From positions 186,001 through 250,000 of the forward strand of contig NZ_JAUZVZ010000002.1 in the NCBI RefSeq assembly GCF_030717845.1: a DNA stretch of 64,000 nucleotides, read 5' to 3'. Both the position numbers and the translations under genes were made by a program. Below are positions 1-9,439 of the stretch, piece after piece. Position 1 is the first letter of the stretch. Every line of letters begins with the position of its first letter. Below the pieces are notes generated by a model. It saw only the letters and a program-made list of their open reading frames with translations, made no database searches and had not been told where the DNA came from. The stretch comes from Alkalimonas collagenimarina (lineage in GTDB: Bacteria; Pseudomonadota; Gammaproteobacteria; Enterobacterales; Alteromonadaceae).

Positions 1-822
1 TACATTGTGAGTGCTCTCTTCACTTTAGCGGAGCGTTATCAATGGCAGTTGCGTGACAAAGTGATTGGTATTGTTGGGGTTGGCAATATTGGCCGACGCC
101 TCGTCGACGTATTCAGTGCGCTGGGTTGTCAACTGCTGTTGTGCGATCCATTACGTGCTGAAACAGAGCCCGACTTTCCGCATTGCCCGTTCGAGCAACT
201 TGTGCAACAGGCCGATGTGTTGAGCTTTCATGTGCCACAATGCCAGCAAGGACCTTATGCCACCCGGCATCTGATCAATCAACAGACATTGGTTCAGTTG
301 AAACCAGATTGTGCCTTGCTCAATGCCTGTCGCGGCAATGTGTTTGATAATCAAGCGCTGTTGAATGAAGCGCAAGCTGGCCGTCTGCGGCCACTGGTGC
401 TCGATGTATGGGAGCAGGAGCCTGATATCTTGTTGCCTTTATTGCCCTATGTCGATATCGCCACAGCCCATATTGCCGGTCATAGTGTGGAAGGGAAAGC
501 GCGTGGTACTGAAATGCTCTATCAGCAGCTTTGCCAGTTGTTGGGCGAGCCTGTGGTGCATAGTATCGACGCGTTTTGTCCGCCTGCGGCGGTGAGTGCC
601 ATCGAAATTCATCGTGATTTTGGGCTTCCAGATGTCCAAAATCTATTTAAATTAGTATATGATGTGCGACGGGATGATGCATTGTTGCGTCATTATATTG
701 AAACGCAAGGATTTGACTGGCTTCGAAAGCATTACCCGCCTCGACGGGAATGCAGCACGGTACGGGTGTTAGGAGACCAGCTGCCAGACTGGCTTTATGA
801 TTTAGGCTTTAGCCGTCCATAA
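1..822 (+). CDS. pdxB: Erythronate-4-phosphate dehydrogenase, 5'-truncated by window edge
   Basis: NAD-dependent oxidation of 4-phosphoerythronate, the second step of the DXP-dependent pyridoxal 5'-phosphate pathway in the cytoplasm. The reading frame is open from base 1, so the N-terminal substrate-binding part (roughly 100 residues) lies outside the window. The visible part starts near the nucleotide-binding domain: GIVGVGNIGRRL is the Rossmann glycine motif. LLNACRGNVFDNQAL and the later HIAGHS (catalytic histidine region of D-2-hydroxyacid dehydrogenases) follow. The C-terminal PdxB dimerisation region ends at WLYDLGFSRP. A GTG at base 7 is internal and is not a start. It is followed after 19 bases by asd, the usual pdxB-asd order in this group. 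Confidence 0.93.
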   Translation, partial: YIVSALFTLAERYQWQLRDKVIGIVGVGNIGRRLVDVFSALGCQLLLCDPLRAETEPDFPHCPFEQLVQQADVLSFHVPQCQQGPYATRHLINQQTLVQLKPDCALLNACRGNVFDNQALLNEAQAGRLRPLVLDVWEQEPDILLPLLPYVDIATAHIAGHSVEGKARGTEMLYQQLCQLLGEPVVHSIDAFCPPAAVSAIEIHRDFGLPDVQNLFKLVYDVRRDDALLRHYIETQGFDWLRKHYPPRRECSTVRVLGDQLPDWLYDLGFSRP

Positions 823-841
823 CGAATAAGAGGAAGAGAAC

Positions 842-1861
842 ATGGCTCAGCAGTACAATGTTGCCGTTTTGGGTGCTACCGGCCTGGTTGGCCAGCACCT
901 TATCGAGCTTCTGGAACAACGTGACTTTCCAGTCAATGAATTATTTCCCCTGGCCAGCAGCCGTTCTGCCGGTACCAGCGTTAATTTTCGCGGTAAGAAA
1001 GTCAAGGTATTGAATGTTGAAACCTTTGACTGGACTCAAGCTCAGATTGGTTTGTTTTCAGCCGGTGGCAGTGTATCTGCACTCTATGCACCTAAAGCAG
1101 CTGAGGCCGGTTGTGTGGTGATCGACAATACCTCGCATTATCGGTATGAGCCAGATATTCCTCTGGTGGTGCCTGAAGTGAATGCGGCAGCACTGGCTGA
1201 TTTTCGTAATCGCAATATTATTGCCAATCCGAATTGTTCCACCATTCAGATGTTGGTGGCTTTAAAGCCGATTTATGATGCGGTTGGCATCAGCCGTATC
1301 AATGTGGCTACCTACCAATCGGTTAGCGGCGCTGGGCAGCAAGCGGTGGAAGCATTGGCCAAAGAAACGGCGCAGTTAATGAATGGCCGCCCATTAGAAG
1401 AAGCAGGCGCCTTTAGCCGCCAAATCGCTTTTAATGTGATTCCGCAAATTGATGTGTTTATGGATAACGATTACACCAAAGAAGAGATGAAAATGCACTG
1501 GGAAACCCAGAAAATCTTTGGTGATGACAGTATTGCAGTAAATGCAACCGCTGTACGGGTGCCTGCTTTTTATGGCCATGCCGAAGCCGTGCATATTGAA
1601 ACGCGGATGCCGCTGGATGCTGATCAGGCTAAAGCCTTACTTGCTAATGCTCCGGGTGTGGTATTGCTGGAAAATAATGCCGACTTCCCGACTCAGGTCA
1701 GCCATGCTGCGGGTCACGATGACGTCTTTGTTGGCCGTGTGCGGAAAGATTTATCGCATGAGCTAGGGTTGAATCTGTGGGTCGTTGCCGACAATATTCG
1801 CAAAGGCGCTGCTACCAACAGCATCCAGATTGCAGAGCATTTGATCCGGGATTATTTATAA
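842..1861 (+). CDS. asd: Aspartate-semialdehyde dehydrogenase
   Basis: NADPH-dependent reduction of aspartyl-4-phosphate to aspartate semialdehyde, the branch point to lysine/diaminopimelate, threonine and methionine. The 339 residues match the family. Residues 7-16 (VAVLGATGLVG) form the NADP-binding glycine loop. NPNCST places the catalytic cysteine at Cys132, so this is an active Asd and not the cysteine-less Usg paralogue often found at this locus. RVPAFYGHAEA carries the conserved substrate-binding and catalytic basic region. A clean ribosome site (AAGAGGAAGAG) precedes the ATG, and a terminator follows at once, so pdxB-asd may end a transcript here. Confidence 0.95.
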   Translation: MAQQYNVAVLGATGLVGQHLIELLEQRDFPVNELFPLASSRSAGTSVNFRGKKVKVLNVETFDWTQAQIGLFSAGGSVSALYAPKAAEAGCVVIDNTSHYRYEPDIPLVVPEVNAAALADFRNRNIIANPNCSTIQMLVALKPIYDAVGISRINVATYQSVSGAGQQAVEALAKETAQLMNGRPLEEAGAFSRQIAFNVIPQIDVFMDNDYTKEEMKMHWETQKIFGDDSIAVNATAVRVPAFYGHAEAVHIETRMPLDADQAKALLANAPGVVLLENNADFPTQVSHAAGHDDVFVGRVRKDLSHELGLNLWVVADNIRKGAATNSIQIAEHLIRDYL

Positions 1862-1890
1862 TTTTCGGTCACTCACTCCTGTGCCGATAA

Positions 1891-1916
1891 AAAACCGACA
1901 TGACGTCGGTTTTTTT
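1891..1916 (+). terminator. Rho-independent terminator after asd
   Basis: Stem ACCGAC (1894-1899) and GTCGGT (1905-1910) with loop ATGAC, extended by A-T pairs and followed by a T run. It separates asd from the long region before fimV. Confidence 0.85.
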
Positions 1917-2041
1917 ATGTGCTCAAGATAGGTGCTGCGGTATGCTTGCTGGTGCAAAGTAAAGTTCTGATTTATAGTGCCGTTATAAAGCTAGCGGGCT
2001 TACGAATGTTGGCTGCGAAATGACAAGCGAGTAGCAAGTTA

Positions 2042-2100
2042 TTTAATGGAACATTTTTTGCATTGTTTTATTTGCATTAGTTTAATGGAACACCTTTTGC
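2042..2100 (+). promoter_or_regulatory. Tandem 20-base repeats, each a sigma-54-like -24/-12 element
   Basis: The stretch 1917-2223 before fimV has no gene. It contains two near-identical 20-mers at 2042-2061 and 2081-2100 (two mismatches), 39 bases apart start to start. Each holds TGGAACA-N4-TTGC with exact GG-N10-GC spacing (GG at 2048-2049 with GC at 2060-2061; GG at 2087-2088 with GC at 2099-2100), the hallmark of sigma-54 promoters. A sigma-70-type TATAAT also occurs at about 2114-2119 but without a good -35. That these drive fimV is inference. Confidence 0.5.
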
Positions 2101-2223
2101 GTGATGTATACATATAATGTCATGCTAGCATCACTTACGAACAATTCGAAATCATAGGATCACGGCTGGATAAAGCGGATCCGCTCACATTCGTGCAAAG
2201 ACCGGTTGGATTAGGACACATAC

Positions 2224-4974
2224 ATGCAAAGTTGGCGAATTATCATTCTCATTTGTCTTGTCAATTTATCGTCAGTGGCGTTTGCCAGCGACACCGGTAC
2301 TCCTATTCGTGGTCCGAAAGCCTTGGATCAGCAAAGCCGCATTCAGCAGTTAGGTCCTATTACTCCAACCGATACGCTGTGGCGTCTGGCTCAGCAAGTT
2401 CGCCCTGAGTCGGGTGTTGATATGTATCAGGTGATGTATGCCTTATATCTGAAGAACCCAGACGCATTTTTAGATAATAACTTTAATCACTTACGCACCG
2501 GCGCTATGCTGGAGGTGCCATCCATTCGTGAGATGCGGGCGGTCGATCCTACCGAGGCAAGACAAAAATCAACTGCTGATGATCAAAGCTGGGCCCGCCG
2601 TACTCAGGCTATTCGGGCAGAAGCTGAGCAAACGCCAGCGGTAGTTAGCCAAGAGTTGCAACAAAGCATTGATCGTATTGAGCAGGAGCAACAGCAACAG
2701 TTGCAGCAGCTGCGTTATCGCTTTGGAGAGTCCATGATGCTGGTAGAAGGCATCATGGAAGAAAACATGAGCATCAAATCAACTTTGGATGCTGTGCAAC
2801 AACAACTAGACCTGTTGAAACAACAGCTGGAGCAGGATGCTGCTGTTCAGCAACAATTGGAAGCTTTGGTGCGGGAGCAAGGCGAGTGGGTCGCACAGCA
2901 ACAAGCCTTGATGGATGCCAGAGCAGAGCAGGGTTTTTCCGCTTTCTGGCAACAGCTTGCCGCTAGCCCCGCATTTTGGGCTGTAGCGGCATCAGTGCCT
3001 GCGCTGGCCTTACTGTTAGCACTGTTATTTTGGGTCAAGCGCCGCAGTAAGCGTGCGGAAAAAACCATTGAAGACGCTACAGCTGAGCCAAGTGGCTCCG
3101 CGCATTATCAATCGCCTTTACCAGATGTGGATGAAAGTAGCGATCTGGATGATTCGTTATTTAGCCTCGATGACTCGTTGCTGGATGATGCTTTTAATGA
3201 TGATGTTGATGATAGCCCAGTCGATTTAAGTGATGACTTGTTGGACGATGACGTCTTACTGGATGACAGCTCAGCCGGTGATGACAATTTGTTTGATGAA
3301 GATGACAGCTTGCTTAGTGATGATTCGTTGCTTGATGCAGAGTCACTGTTGACTGATGATGATCAGCCTGATGCCTCTTCGGATGATGAGGCTGAAACCG
3401 CGGATGCAGATAAAGCGTTCGATCCAGATAATATTTTATCAGGCAATGATTTGGATTCTTTGTTTGCGGAAGCTGATGATTTGGATGACACGCTGGACCA
3501 AGCCGATGACAATGATCCTTTTGCTGAAGATGAGTTGTTGGAAGAGATTGAACTTGATATCCCAGATGATGAGTTGCCTGATGATCAAACAATCACTAAA
3601 GAGGATGATTTCAGCGATTGGGCCGATGATGTGGTTGATGAAGATACAGACCTCAATGCTGCAGAAGAAGGCGATACGAAGAATAGAAGCCAGTCTGAAC
3701 CAGAGTCTGATGATACTGAATTAGAAGCGAGTGAGGGAGGCCAGTCTGCCTCGCAGCAATCCGAAGCTGATGAAGAGCGATTTGATAGCTCAGAGTTGGA
3801 TGCCTTTGCTGAGTCGTTGGTTGATGAGTCTCTAAGTGATGATGACGAGATAGCTCAAGATATATCGCTTGAGCAGGGTGATGAGGATGTGCGACAAGAG
3901 CTGCAGCCAGATCAGTCCTCTGTAACTAATGACGACATGGACGATGCTGATATTGATGCATTGTTTGATGCGCCGGCTACCGATGAAGGTGCAAATGATA
4001 GTGAAGTTTTATCTGTAACCAATGATGAGATGGACGATGCTGATATTGATGCATTGTTTGATGCACCCGTTACCGATGAAGACGCGGATGACGAACTTTT
4101 ATCAGAAGATGATGATGTAGCTGCCGGAACGGCAGAGACTGAGCAAAAAATAGAAGCCGCAGCAGAGGCTGAGTATTTAAATGATTATGCGGATTTGGAA
4201 GATGAATTTCCTGCCGATGATAGTGCCGATGCTGATGCAGAGCAGGGCCCGGATTTAGTTGATCAGGATGATGAATCCGTTGCACCATTATCAGCTGCGG
4301 CCCGCTCGGTAGAAAACCCCAGTGAAGTGCTGGATGACTACCCTGAACTTGAACTCAATGAACAGGATGAACTGCTAAATGACGAGAGGGTTGATGATAC
4401 GGATGCGCCAGACGAAACCAGTGCTGTTGAGTTAAATGAAGCTGACGATATTGAGCTAAGCGACACCGATGCTGCTGAGCTGGATGAAACTGATGATAGT
4501 GAGTCAAGCGATGCTGAGCATGAAAGTACTGAACTAGAGAATACTGATTTTGATGAGCTATTGTCTGAGCTCGAAACCATGGCGCAGCGAGTGGCGACTC
4601 ATGATGCAGATGTTGACAGTACCTCTGCCGACACTGGACCTGATGCTGACAAACTGGTTGCTGATGATGAGTTTCAGGATATTGATCAGTTATTGGCACA
4701 GGCATCTGAAAAATCACCGGATGAGCGACAAGACTTCACCATGGATGTCGATGTTTCAGATTATCAGGATATGCTGACGTCAGATTCTTCACCAGCCGAT
4801 CATGACAATGAGTATGCGGCTCAGCTTGATCTCATTCGAGCGTACTACGAAATCGACGATCAGGAGAGTGCAGAACAGGCTATTAAAGCGATCTTAGCTT
4901 CTGATGCCCCGGATGCAATCAAAGACGAGGTGACACAGTTGCAACAAGCCCGGCAAGACGATGAACCGACATAA
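2224..4974 (+). CDS. fimV: FimV-like polar/pilus assembly protein with LysM-like domain
   Basis: Inner-membrane protein of the FimV/HubP family, which organises the cell pole and supports type IV pilus function and twitching in relatives. The order is: signal peptide (1-22, ending VAFAS); a FimV-type LysM-like peptidoglycan-binding region (about 43-101, PTDTLWRLAQQVRP); a glutamine-rich coiled coil (about 135-225); a transmembrane helix (about 249-270); a very acidic Asp/Glu/Ser-rich cytoplasmic region of nearly 600 residues; and a conserved C-terminal FimV domain (about 867-905, LDLIRAYYEIDDQESAEQAI). The acidic region contains a 31-residue tandem repeat. Length (916 aa) fits the family. The locus between asd and truA is the standard fimV position. 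Confidence 0.9.
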   Translation: MQSWRIIILICLVNLSSVAFASDTGTPIRGPKALDQQSRIQQLGPITPTDTLWRLAQQVRPESGVDMYQVMYALYLKNPDAFLDNNFNHLRTGAMLEVPSIREMRAVDPTEARQKSTADDQSWARRTQAIRAEAEQTPAVVSQELQQSIDRIEQEQQQQLQQLRYRFGESMMLVEGIMEENMSIKSTLDAVQQQLDLLKQQLEQDAAVQQQLEALVREQGEWVAQQQALMDARAEQGFSAFWQQLAASPAFWAVAASVPALALLLALLFWVKRRSKRAEKTIEDATAEPSGSAHYQSPLPDVDESSDLDDSLFSLDDSLLDDAFNDDVDDSPVDLSDDLLDDDVLLDDSSAGDDNLFDEDDSLLSDDSLLDAESLLTDDDQPDASSDDEAETADADKAFDPDNILSGNDLDSLFAEADDLDDTLDQADDNDPFAEDELLEEIELDIPDDELPDDQTITKEDDFSDWADDVVDEDTDLNAAEEGDTKNRSQSEPESDDTELEASEGGQSASQQSEADEERFDSSELDAFAESLVDESLSDDDEIAQDISLEQGDEDVRQELQPDQSSVTNDDMDDADIDALFDAPATDEGANDSEVLSVTNDEMDDADIDALFDAPVTDEDADDELLSEDDDVAAGTAETEQKIEAAAEAEYLNDYADLEDEFPADDSADADAEQGPDLVDQDDESVAPLSAAARSVENPSEVLDDYPELELNEQDELLNDERVDDTDAPDETSAVELNEADDIELSDTDAAELDETDDSESSDAEHESTELENTDFDELLSELETMAQRVATHDADVDSTSADTGPDADKLVADDEFQDIDQLLAQASEKSPDERQDFTMDVDVSDYQDMLTSDSSPADHDNEYAAQLDLIRAYYEIDDQESAEQAIKAILASDAPDAIKDEVTQLQQARQDDEPT
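3919..4104 (+). repeat. 93-bp (31-codon) tandem repeat inside fimV
   Basis: Two adjacent in-frame copies begin at 3919 and 4012. Both encode SVTND(D/E)MDDADIDALFDAP followed by TDE and acidic residues. The bases differ mostly at third positions, so the duplication is not very recent. Confidence 0.85.
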
Positions 4975-5055
4975 TTTTGCTGAACCATCGCGATCAGGTG
5001 CCTGAAACTCGCATCTTACGCATGCTTGGGTATATAATTCTCCTCAACGTTTGAC

Positions 5056-5092
5056 ATCAGCCTGCTGCCATTATGGTGCAGGCTGATTTTTT
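5056..5092 (+). terminator. Rho-independent terminator after fimV
   Basis: Ten-bp perfect stem ATCAGCCTGC (5056-5065) with GCAGGCTGAT (5078-5087), a 12-base loop and a T run, just upstream of truA. Confidence 0.85.
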
Positions 5093-5115
5093 AATGAATG
5101 CAATCTGAGGTGTAG

Positions 5116-5910
5116 ATGCGTATTGCGCTTGGAATAGAATACGATGGGTCTGGTTTTTTTGGCTGGCAACGCCAACGTGAAGTCGCGACCATACAGCAGC
5201 ATGTAGAACAAGCCTTATCGCAAGTCGCTGCTGAGCCTATTTCGACGCAATGTGCAGGCAGAACCGATGCTGGGGTACACGCAACCGGTCAAGTAGTTCA
5301 CTTTGATACCGATGCACATCGTGACATGCGTGGCTGGGTGATGGGGGCCAACAGTAACCTGCCTGCAGGTATTGCCGTTAGGTGGGCTCAGCTTGCGTCT
5401 GATGACTTTCATGCCCGTTTTTCAGCGACCGCCCGGCGTTATCGCTACATAGTTTTGAATCAACCCTTTCGGCCTGCCATTCTTGGTGGAGGGCTGAGCC
5501 ATTACCATATGCCGCTTGATGCTGAGCGCATGCATGCAGCCGGGCAATGTTTATTAGGTGAGCATGACTTCAGTGCCTTTCGTGCAGTTCACTGCCAGTC
5601 AAACAGTCCAAACCGACATCTACTTGAGTTAAAGGTGCAGCGATTGCAGAACTATGTCATTTTGGATATCAAAGCCAATGCCTTCCTGCATCATATGGTT
5701 CGTAATATTATGGGCTCTTTGCTTGAGGTCGGGATGGGCAAGCAGCCGATTGAGTGGGTCGCCGAGCTTTTGGCTGGTCGTGATCGCACCAAAGCAGCCG
5801 CAACCGCAAAGGCCGGAGGCCTGTATTTGGTGGCGGTGGACTACCCTGCAGAGTTCGCATTACCAACCTCAGCAGTGGGGCCGCTGTTTTTACCCGAACA
5901 ACTGGACTGA
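5116..5910 (+). CDS. truA: tRNA pseudouridine(38-40) synthase
   Basis: Converts uridines 38-40 of the anticodon arm of many tRNAs to pseudouridine. The 264 residues are family length. The catalytic aspartate is Asp51 in [10 protein letters not shown], and the N-terminal [14 protein letters not shown] is the TruA signature. The later [11 protein letters not shown] helps form the RNA-binding cleft. GAGG five bases before the ATG sets the start. In pseudomonads trpF separates truA from accD; here, as in Alteromonadales and Vibrionales, accD follows directly. Confidence 0.95.
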   Translation: MRIALGIEYDGSGFFGWQRQREVATIQQHVEQALSQVAAEPISTQCAGRTDAGVHATGQVVHFDTDAHRDMRGWVMGANSNLPAGIAVRWAQLASDDFHARFSATARRYRYIVLNQPFRPAILGGGLSHYHMPLDAERMHAAGQCLLGEHDFSAFRAVHCQSNSPNRHLLELKVQRLQNYVILDIKANAFLHHMVRNIMGSLLEVGMGKQPIEWVAELLAGRDRTKAAATAKAGGLYLVAVDYPAEFALPTSAVGPLFLPEQLD

Positions 5911-6042
5911 CTACTAAGACCAGTTTTTTATATTACCATGCGCCGTTTTTGTGCTTTAATAGCTACCGTTTTCTTGAATTTCGGTGCATTTAACACCAAT
6001 TAGCCAGGCTTTCCTGCACTGCACAGCCGAATAGGAATCTAT

Positions 6043-6903
6043 ATGAGTTGGTTAGAAAAGATCCTTCCCCGAACGTCAACGTCGTCACGTCGTAATATTC
6101 CTGAGGGCGTGTGGACCAAATGCACGGCCTGCGATGCCGTTTTATACAAAGCGGATCTGGACCGTCAGCTAGGTGTCTGTCCCAAGTGTGATCATCACAT
6201 GCGTGTCAGTGCCCGTGATCGCTTAACGATGTTTTTGGATGCGAACACAGGAACTGAGCTAGCGGCGGACATGGAACCCCAAGACATTCTAAAGTTTAAA
6301 GACAGCAAACGTTATAAAGATCGAATTGTTGCCGCACAAAAGCAAACCGACGAAAAAGATGCCATGCTGGTGATGCATGGCCAGTTAAAAGGCATGCCAG
6401 TGGTTGCCTCTGCCTTTGAGTTTAATTTTATGGGTGGCTCCATGGCATCTGTTGTTGGTGCTAAATTTGTTAAAGGCGTTGAATATGCTATCGAGCACCG
6501 GGTGCCTTACATTTGTTTCTCCGCCAGTGGTGGCGCCCGTATGCAAGAGGCATTATTGTCTTTGATGCAAATGGCCAAAACCAGTGCAGCCCTGGCAAAA
6601 CTAAGTGAGCAAGGCTTGCCATATGTATCAGTGATGACCGACCCTACCATGGGCGGCGTGTCGGCAAGTCTGGCCATGTTAGGTGATATCAATATTGGTG
6701 AGCCTAAAGCGTTGATTGGTTTTGCTGGCCCTCGGGTGATTGAGCAGACCGTGCGGGAAAAATTACCGGAAGGATTCCAGCGTAGTGAGTTCCTGTTGGA
6801 TCATGGTGCCATCGATATGATTGTTGACCGCCGTGAAATGCGCGATACAATTGCCCGATTAGTCGCTAAGTTTATGCAGCTGCCTGCTCCAGAACAAGAG
6901 TGA
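6043..6903 (+). CDS. accD: Acetyl-CoA carboxylase, carboxyltransferase subunit beta
   Basis: Beta half of the carboxyltransferase that transfers CO2 from biotin-carboxyl carrier protein to acetyl-CoA, the first step of fatty-acid synthesis. The N-terminal zinc ribbon is visible as Cys27-x2-Cys30 and Cys46-x2-Cys49. The crotonase-fold body carries the oxyanion-hole glycines [15 protein letters not shown] and [13 protein letters not shown]. Length (286 aa) is usual. A ribosome site AGGA lies upstream. It is followed by folC after 31 bases, as in E. coli. Confidence 0.96.
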   Translation: MSWLEKILPRTSTSSRRNIPEGVWTKCTACDAVLYKADLDRQLGVCPKCDHHMRVSARDRLTMFLDANTGTELAADMEPQDILKFKDSKRYKDRIVAAQKQTDEKDAMLVMHGQLKGMPVVASAFEFNFMGGSMASVVGAKFVKGVEYAIEHRVPYICFSASGGARMQEALLSLMQMAKTSAALAKLSEQGLPYVSVMTDPTMGGVSASLAMLGDINIGEPKALIGFAGPRVIEQTVREKLPEGFQRSEFLLDHGAIDMIVDRREMRDTIARLVAKFMQLPAPEQE

Positions 6904-6934
6904 ATCAGCTGCTCAGGGTACTCTACCTACTATT

Positions 6935-8218
6935 ATGACCATTGACCTTCCTATCAGCAGCCAATCGTGCCAGACACTGGATGATTGGCTGTGCTATATC
7001 GAGCAAAGCCATCCTCAACATCAGATAGAACTTGGTTTAGACCGGGTGCTTCAGGTCGCTCGTAGAGCTGACTTGCAGCAACTGCCGGGCCAGGTTGTGT
7101 TGATTGCTGGCACCAATGGTAAAGGCACTACCGCACGTTGCATGGAGCAGCTGTTGCTGGACTCAGGACGCAGTGTTGCGGTCTATAGCTCACCTCATCT
7201 TGTACATTTTCGCGAGCGTTTACGTATAAATCAGCAGGATGTTGCTGATGAAAAGTGGGTCGAGGCCTTTGCCTTTGTCGAGCAGCTTCGAGAAAGCATC
7301 GATCTCACTTACTTTGAGTTCACGACCTTGGCCGCCTTTTATTTGATTAAAACACTTCAGCCGGATCTAGCGCTGGTTGAAGTCGGGTTAGGTGGTCGTT
7401 TGGATGCCACCAATATTGTGACACCTGATCTGAGCGTATTAACCACCATCGACTTGGATCATCAGGACTGGCTTGGTAGCGACCGTGAAGCCATTGGTCG
7501 GGAAAAGGCTGGGATATTTCGCGCCAATCAGGTTGCCGTGGTGGCTGAACAGAATGTTCCAGCCAGTGTATTTGCAGTTGCCAGCGAAAAAAACAGTCAG
7601 TTACTTTGTGCTGGCAGGGATTACAGCTGGCAGCAAGCTGAACACAGTTGGCAATGTGTGCTGGGACCCGAGGTGTTATCTGAGCTGCCATTGGTGCAAC
7701 TGCCCTTGCAAAATTGTGCCACTGCTTTGATGGCACTGCAGCAGCTGCAATTATTACCCGCTCAAGAAGTCGTTCGTCGGTCGTTGGCTCAAGTGCAATT
7801 GGCAGGGCGTATGCAATGGTTGCAACATCAACCGGCTATTCTACTCGATGTCGCTCACAACCCTCAGTCGATTGCTTACTTAGCTCAACAGTTGGCAACA
7901 ATGAAATCCAGGTTCCGTCACATCCATGCGGTCTGTGGTATGCTGCAGGATAAAATCAAACCTGACGCATTAGCTGCATTGCAATCTTTGGTTGAGCATT
8001 GGCATCTGGTTAGCTTGCCAGCGCCCCGTGGTGCGACTGCGCACCAATTGCAGGCTGTCGTCCCCCAAGGGCAGCAAGTTAGCCTGTATAACGATGTGCT
8101 CAGTGGCTATCGGCACGCGGAATCTGTCGTATCAGACGATGACTTATTGCTGGTATTTGGCTCTTTTGTTACTGTGTCAGCGGTATTAGCATATACATCA
8201 CCACCGGAGGCGAAATGA
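6935..8218 (+). CDS. folC: Bifunctional dihydrofolate synthase / folylpolyglutamate synthase
   Basis: Mur-ligase-family enzyme that adds glutamate to dihydropteroate and then gamma-linked glutamates to folates. The ATP-binding loop GTNGKGTT is at residues 59-66, followed by SSPHLVHFRERLRIN (folate-binding region). The central DHQDWLG and the C-terminal domain LDVAHNPQS are both standard. Length 427 aa. It overlaps dedD by ATGA, indicating translational coupling. The ribosome site before the ATG is weak. Confidence 0.95.
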   Translation: MTIDLPISSQSCQTLDDWLCYIEQSHPQHQIELGLDRVLQVARRADLQQLPGQVVLIAGTNGKGTTARCMEQLLLDSGRSVAVYSSPHLVHFRERLRINQQDVADEKWVEAFAFVEQLRESIDLTYFEFTTLAAFYLIKTLQPDLALVEVGLGGRLDATNIVTPDLSVLTTIDLDHQDWLGSDREAIGREKAGIFRANQVAVVAEQNVPASVFAVASEKNSQLLCAGRDYSWQQAEHSWQCVLGPEVLSELPLVQLPLQNCATALMALQQLQLLPAQEVVRRSLAQVQLAGRMQWLQHQPAILLDVAHNPQSIAYLAQQLATMKSRFRHIHAVCGMLQDKIKPDALAALQSLVEHWHLVSLPAPRGATAHQLQAVVPQGQQVSLYNDVLSGYRHAESVVSDDDLLLVFGSFVTVSAVLAYTSPPEAK

Positions 8219-8850
8219 CCCGTGCTTTTAAGCAGCGCTTACTTGGCGCCTGTATTTTAATGATTGCAGCCGTTGTGTTTCTGCCAGACTTACTGGATGG
8301 AGATAAACAGGTGCTAAAGGATGATTTCGAACAGATCCCGGCTCGACCAGAGTTTGCTGGTGTACAAGAGCAGCACGTGTTTGATAGTGAGGTCGTGCAA
8401 CAGCGTCGCGCCGAGGCCATGGCTGAACAAAGCTCAGATGAGCTACCGTTGGATGCAGCGTCATCTTCAGATGAAGCAGAGACTTTGCCATCACAGGATT
8501 ATGCCCAGGTGACGCTCAATGGTGACCGTGCCGAGATAGAAAGCTCGTCGCCTCCAACCGATACTGCCAATAGAGGCAACCCCGCCTTAACGGAGCAAGC
8601 GTGGACGATTCGGGTCGGTAGTTTTGGACAAGCCAGCAATGCGGATGCATTGGTTAAAAAGTTGCAAGAGGCTGGCTTTCGAACCTATACCCGCCAAATC
8701 ACCAACAGTAGTGGTGTGCAGTTGACCAGTGTATTTGTTGGCCCGGATCTACGCCGCAGTGAGCTAGAGCAGCAAGTAGCTGCTTTACGTGAGTTGACTG
8801 GGGTAGAACAACTCCGTGTTAGTAGTTATCAGCCACTGGAAAATAATTAG
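8215..8850 (+). CDS. dedD: DedD-like SPOR-domain cell-division protein
   Basis: Inner-membrane, septum-targeted protein. An N-terminal transmembrane helix (about 11-24, LGACILMIAAVVFLPDLL) is followed by a low-complexity acidic/Ser linker and a C-terminal SPOR domain (about 130-207, beginning WTIRVGSFGQASNADALVKKL). SPOR domains bind denuded glycan strands at the division septum. It overlaps the folC stop by four bases, in the conserved folC-dedD-cvpA-purF order. Confidence 0.9.
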   Translation: MTRAFKQRLLGACILMIAAVVFLPDLLDGDKQVLKDDFEQIPARPEFAGVQEQHVFDSEVVQQRRAEAMAEQSSDELPLDAASSSDEAETLPSQDYAQVTLNGDRAEIESSSPPTDTANRGNPALTEQAWTIRVGSFGQASNADALVKKLQEAGFRTYTRQITNSSGVQLTSVFVGPDLRRSELEQQVAALRELTGVEQLRVSSYQPLENN

Positions 8851-8908
8851 GCAATATCTGCTGATTTTGGTAGAATGCGCGCCTTGAACGGGTATCCAGT
8901 GGTATTTC

Positions 8909-9397
8909 ATGGTTTGGATTGATTTTGTCATACTGGCGATCATTGCACTGTCGACTGTGATCAGTCTGGTGCGTGGTTTTGTCAAAGAAGCCATCTCCCT
9001 GATCGTCTGGATTCTGGCTTTTTTTATCGCCAGTTATTATTACCCCTATCTGGCTGCCTTCTTTACCACCCTGGATGATGAAATCCTTCGCAATGCACTC
9101 GCCATTGCTATTCTGTTTGTCTGCTCGCTGATCCTCGGCGCTCTGGTCAACTTTTTAATTAGTAAGCTGGTACAATCCACCGGCCTAAGCGGTACTGATC
9201 GCGTGTTAGGGCTTATTTTTGGTGCCTTAAGAGGCGTATTACTGGTGAGCGCGATCCTGTTTTTTGTCGATGCCTTCACTGGTATTGCTACCACCGAATG
9301 GTGGCAGGCATCCCGGTTAATTCCAGAATTCAAATTTATCATCGAATGGTTCTTCGATTACTTGCAGAACCATTCAAGTTTTATGCAACAGCCCTAA
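8909..9397 (+). CDS. cvpA: CvpA family inner-membrane protein
   Basis: Small polytopic membrane protein (162 aa), named for colicin V production and tied in several bacteria to envelope stress or bile tolerance; its molecular activity is unclear. About four hydrophobic helices are visible (about 2-22, 27-45, 62-85, 100-122). [12 protein letters not shown] matches the family. It lies 42 bases upstream of purF, the classical cvpA-purF pair. No PurR operator was recognised in the 58 bases before it. Confidence 0.9.
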   Translation: MVWIDFVILAIIALSTVISLVRGFVKEAISLIVWILAFFIASYYYPYLAAFFTTLDDEILRNALAIAILFVCSLILGALVNFLISKLVQSTGLSGTDRVLGLIFGALRGVLLVSAILFFVDAFTGIATTEWWQASRLIPEFKFIIEWFFDYLQNHSSFMQQP

Positions 9398-9439
9398 TAT
9401 CTTTTTGCTGTGGTATTAGTTTAAGGCGAGGAAAAATCA

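Noticed and set aside
842-1861. Usg-type inactive Asd paralogue
   Set aside because: The catalytic cysteine is present in NPNCST, so it is a true Asd.
3314-4717. Long frames on other strands and frames inside fimV
   Set aside because: They result from the biased GAT/GAA-rich codons of the acidic domain and have unnatural His/Pro/Gln or Ser composition.
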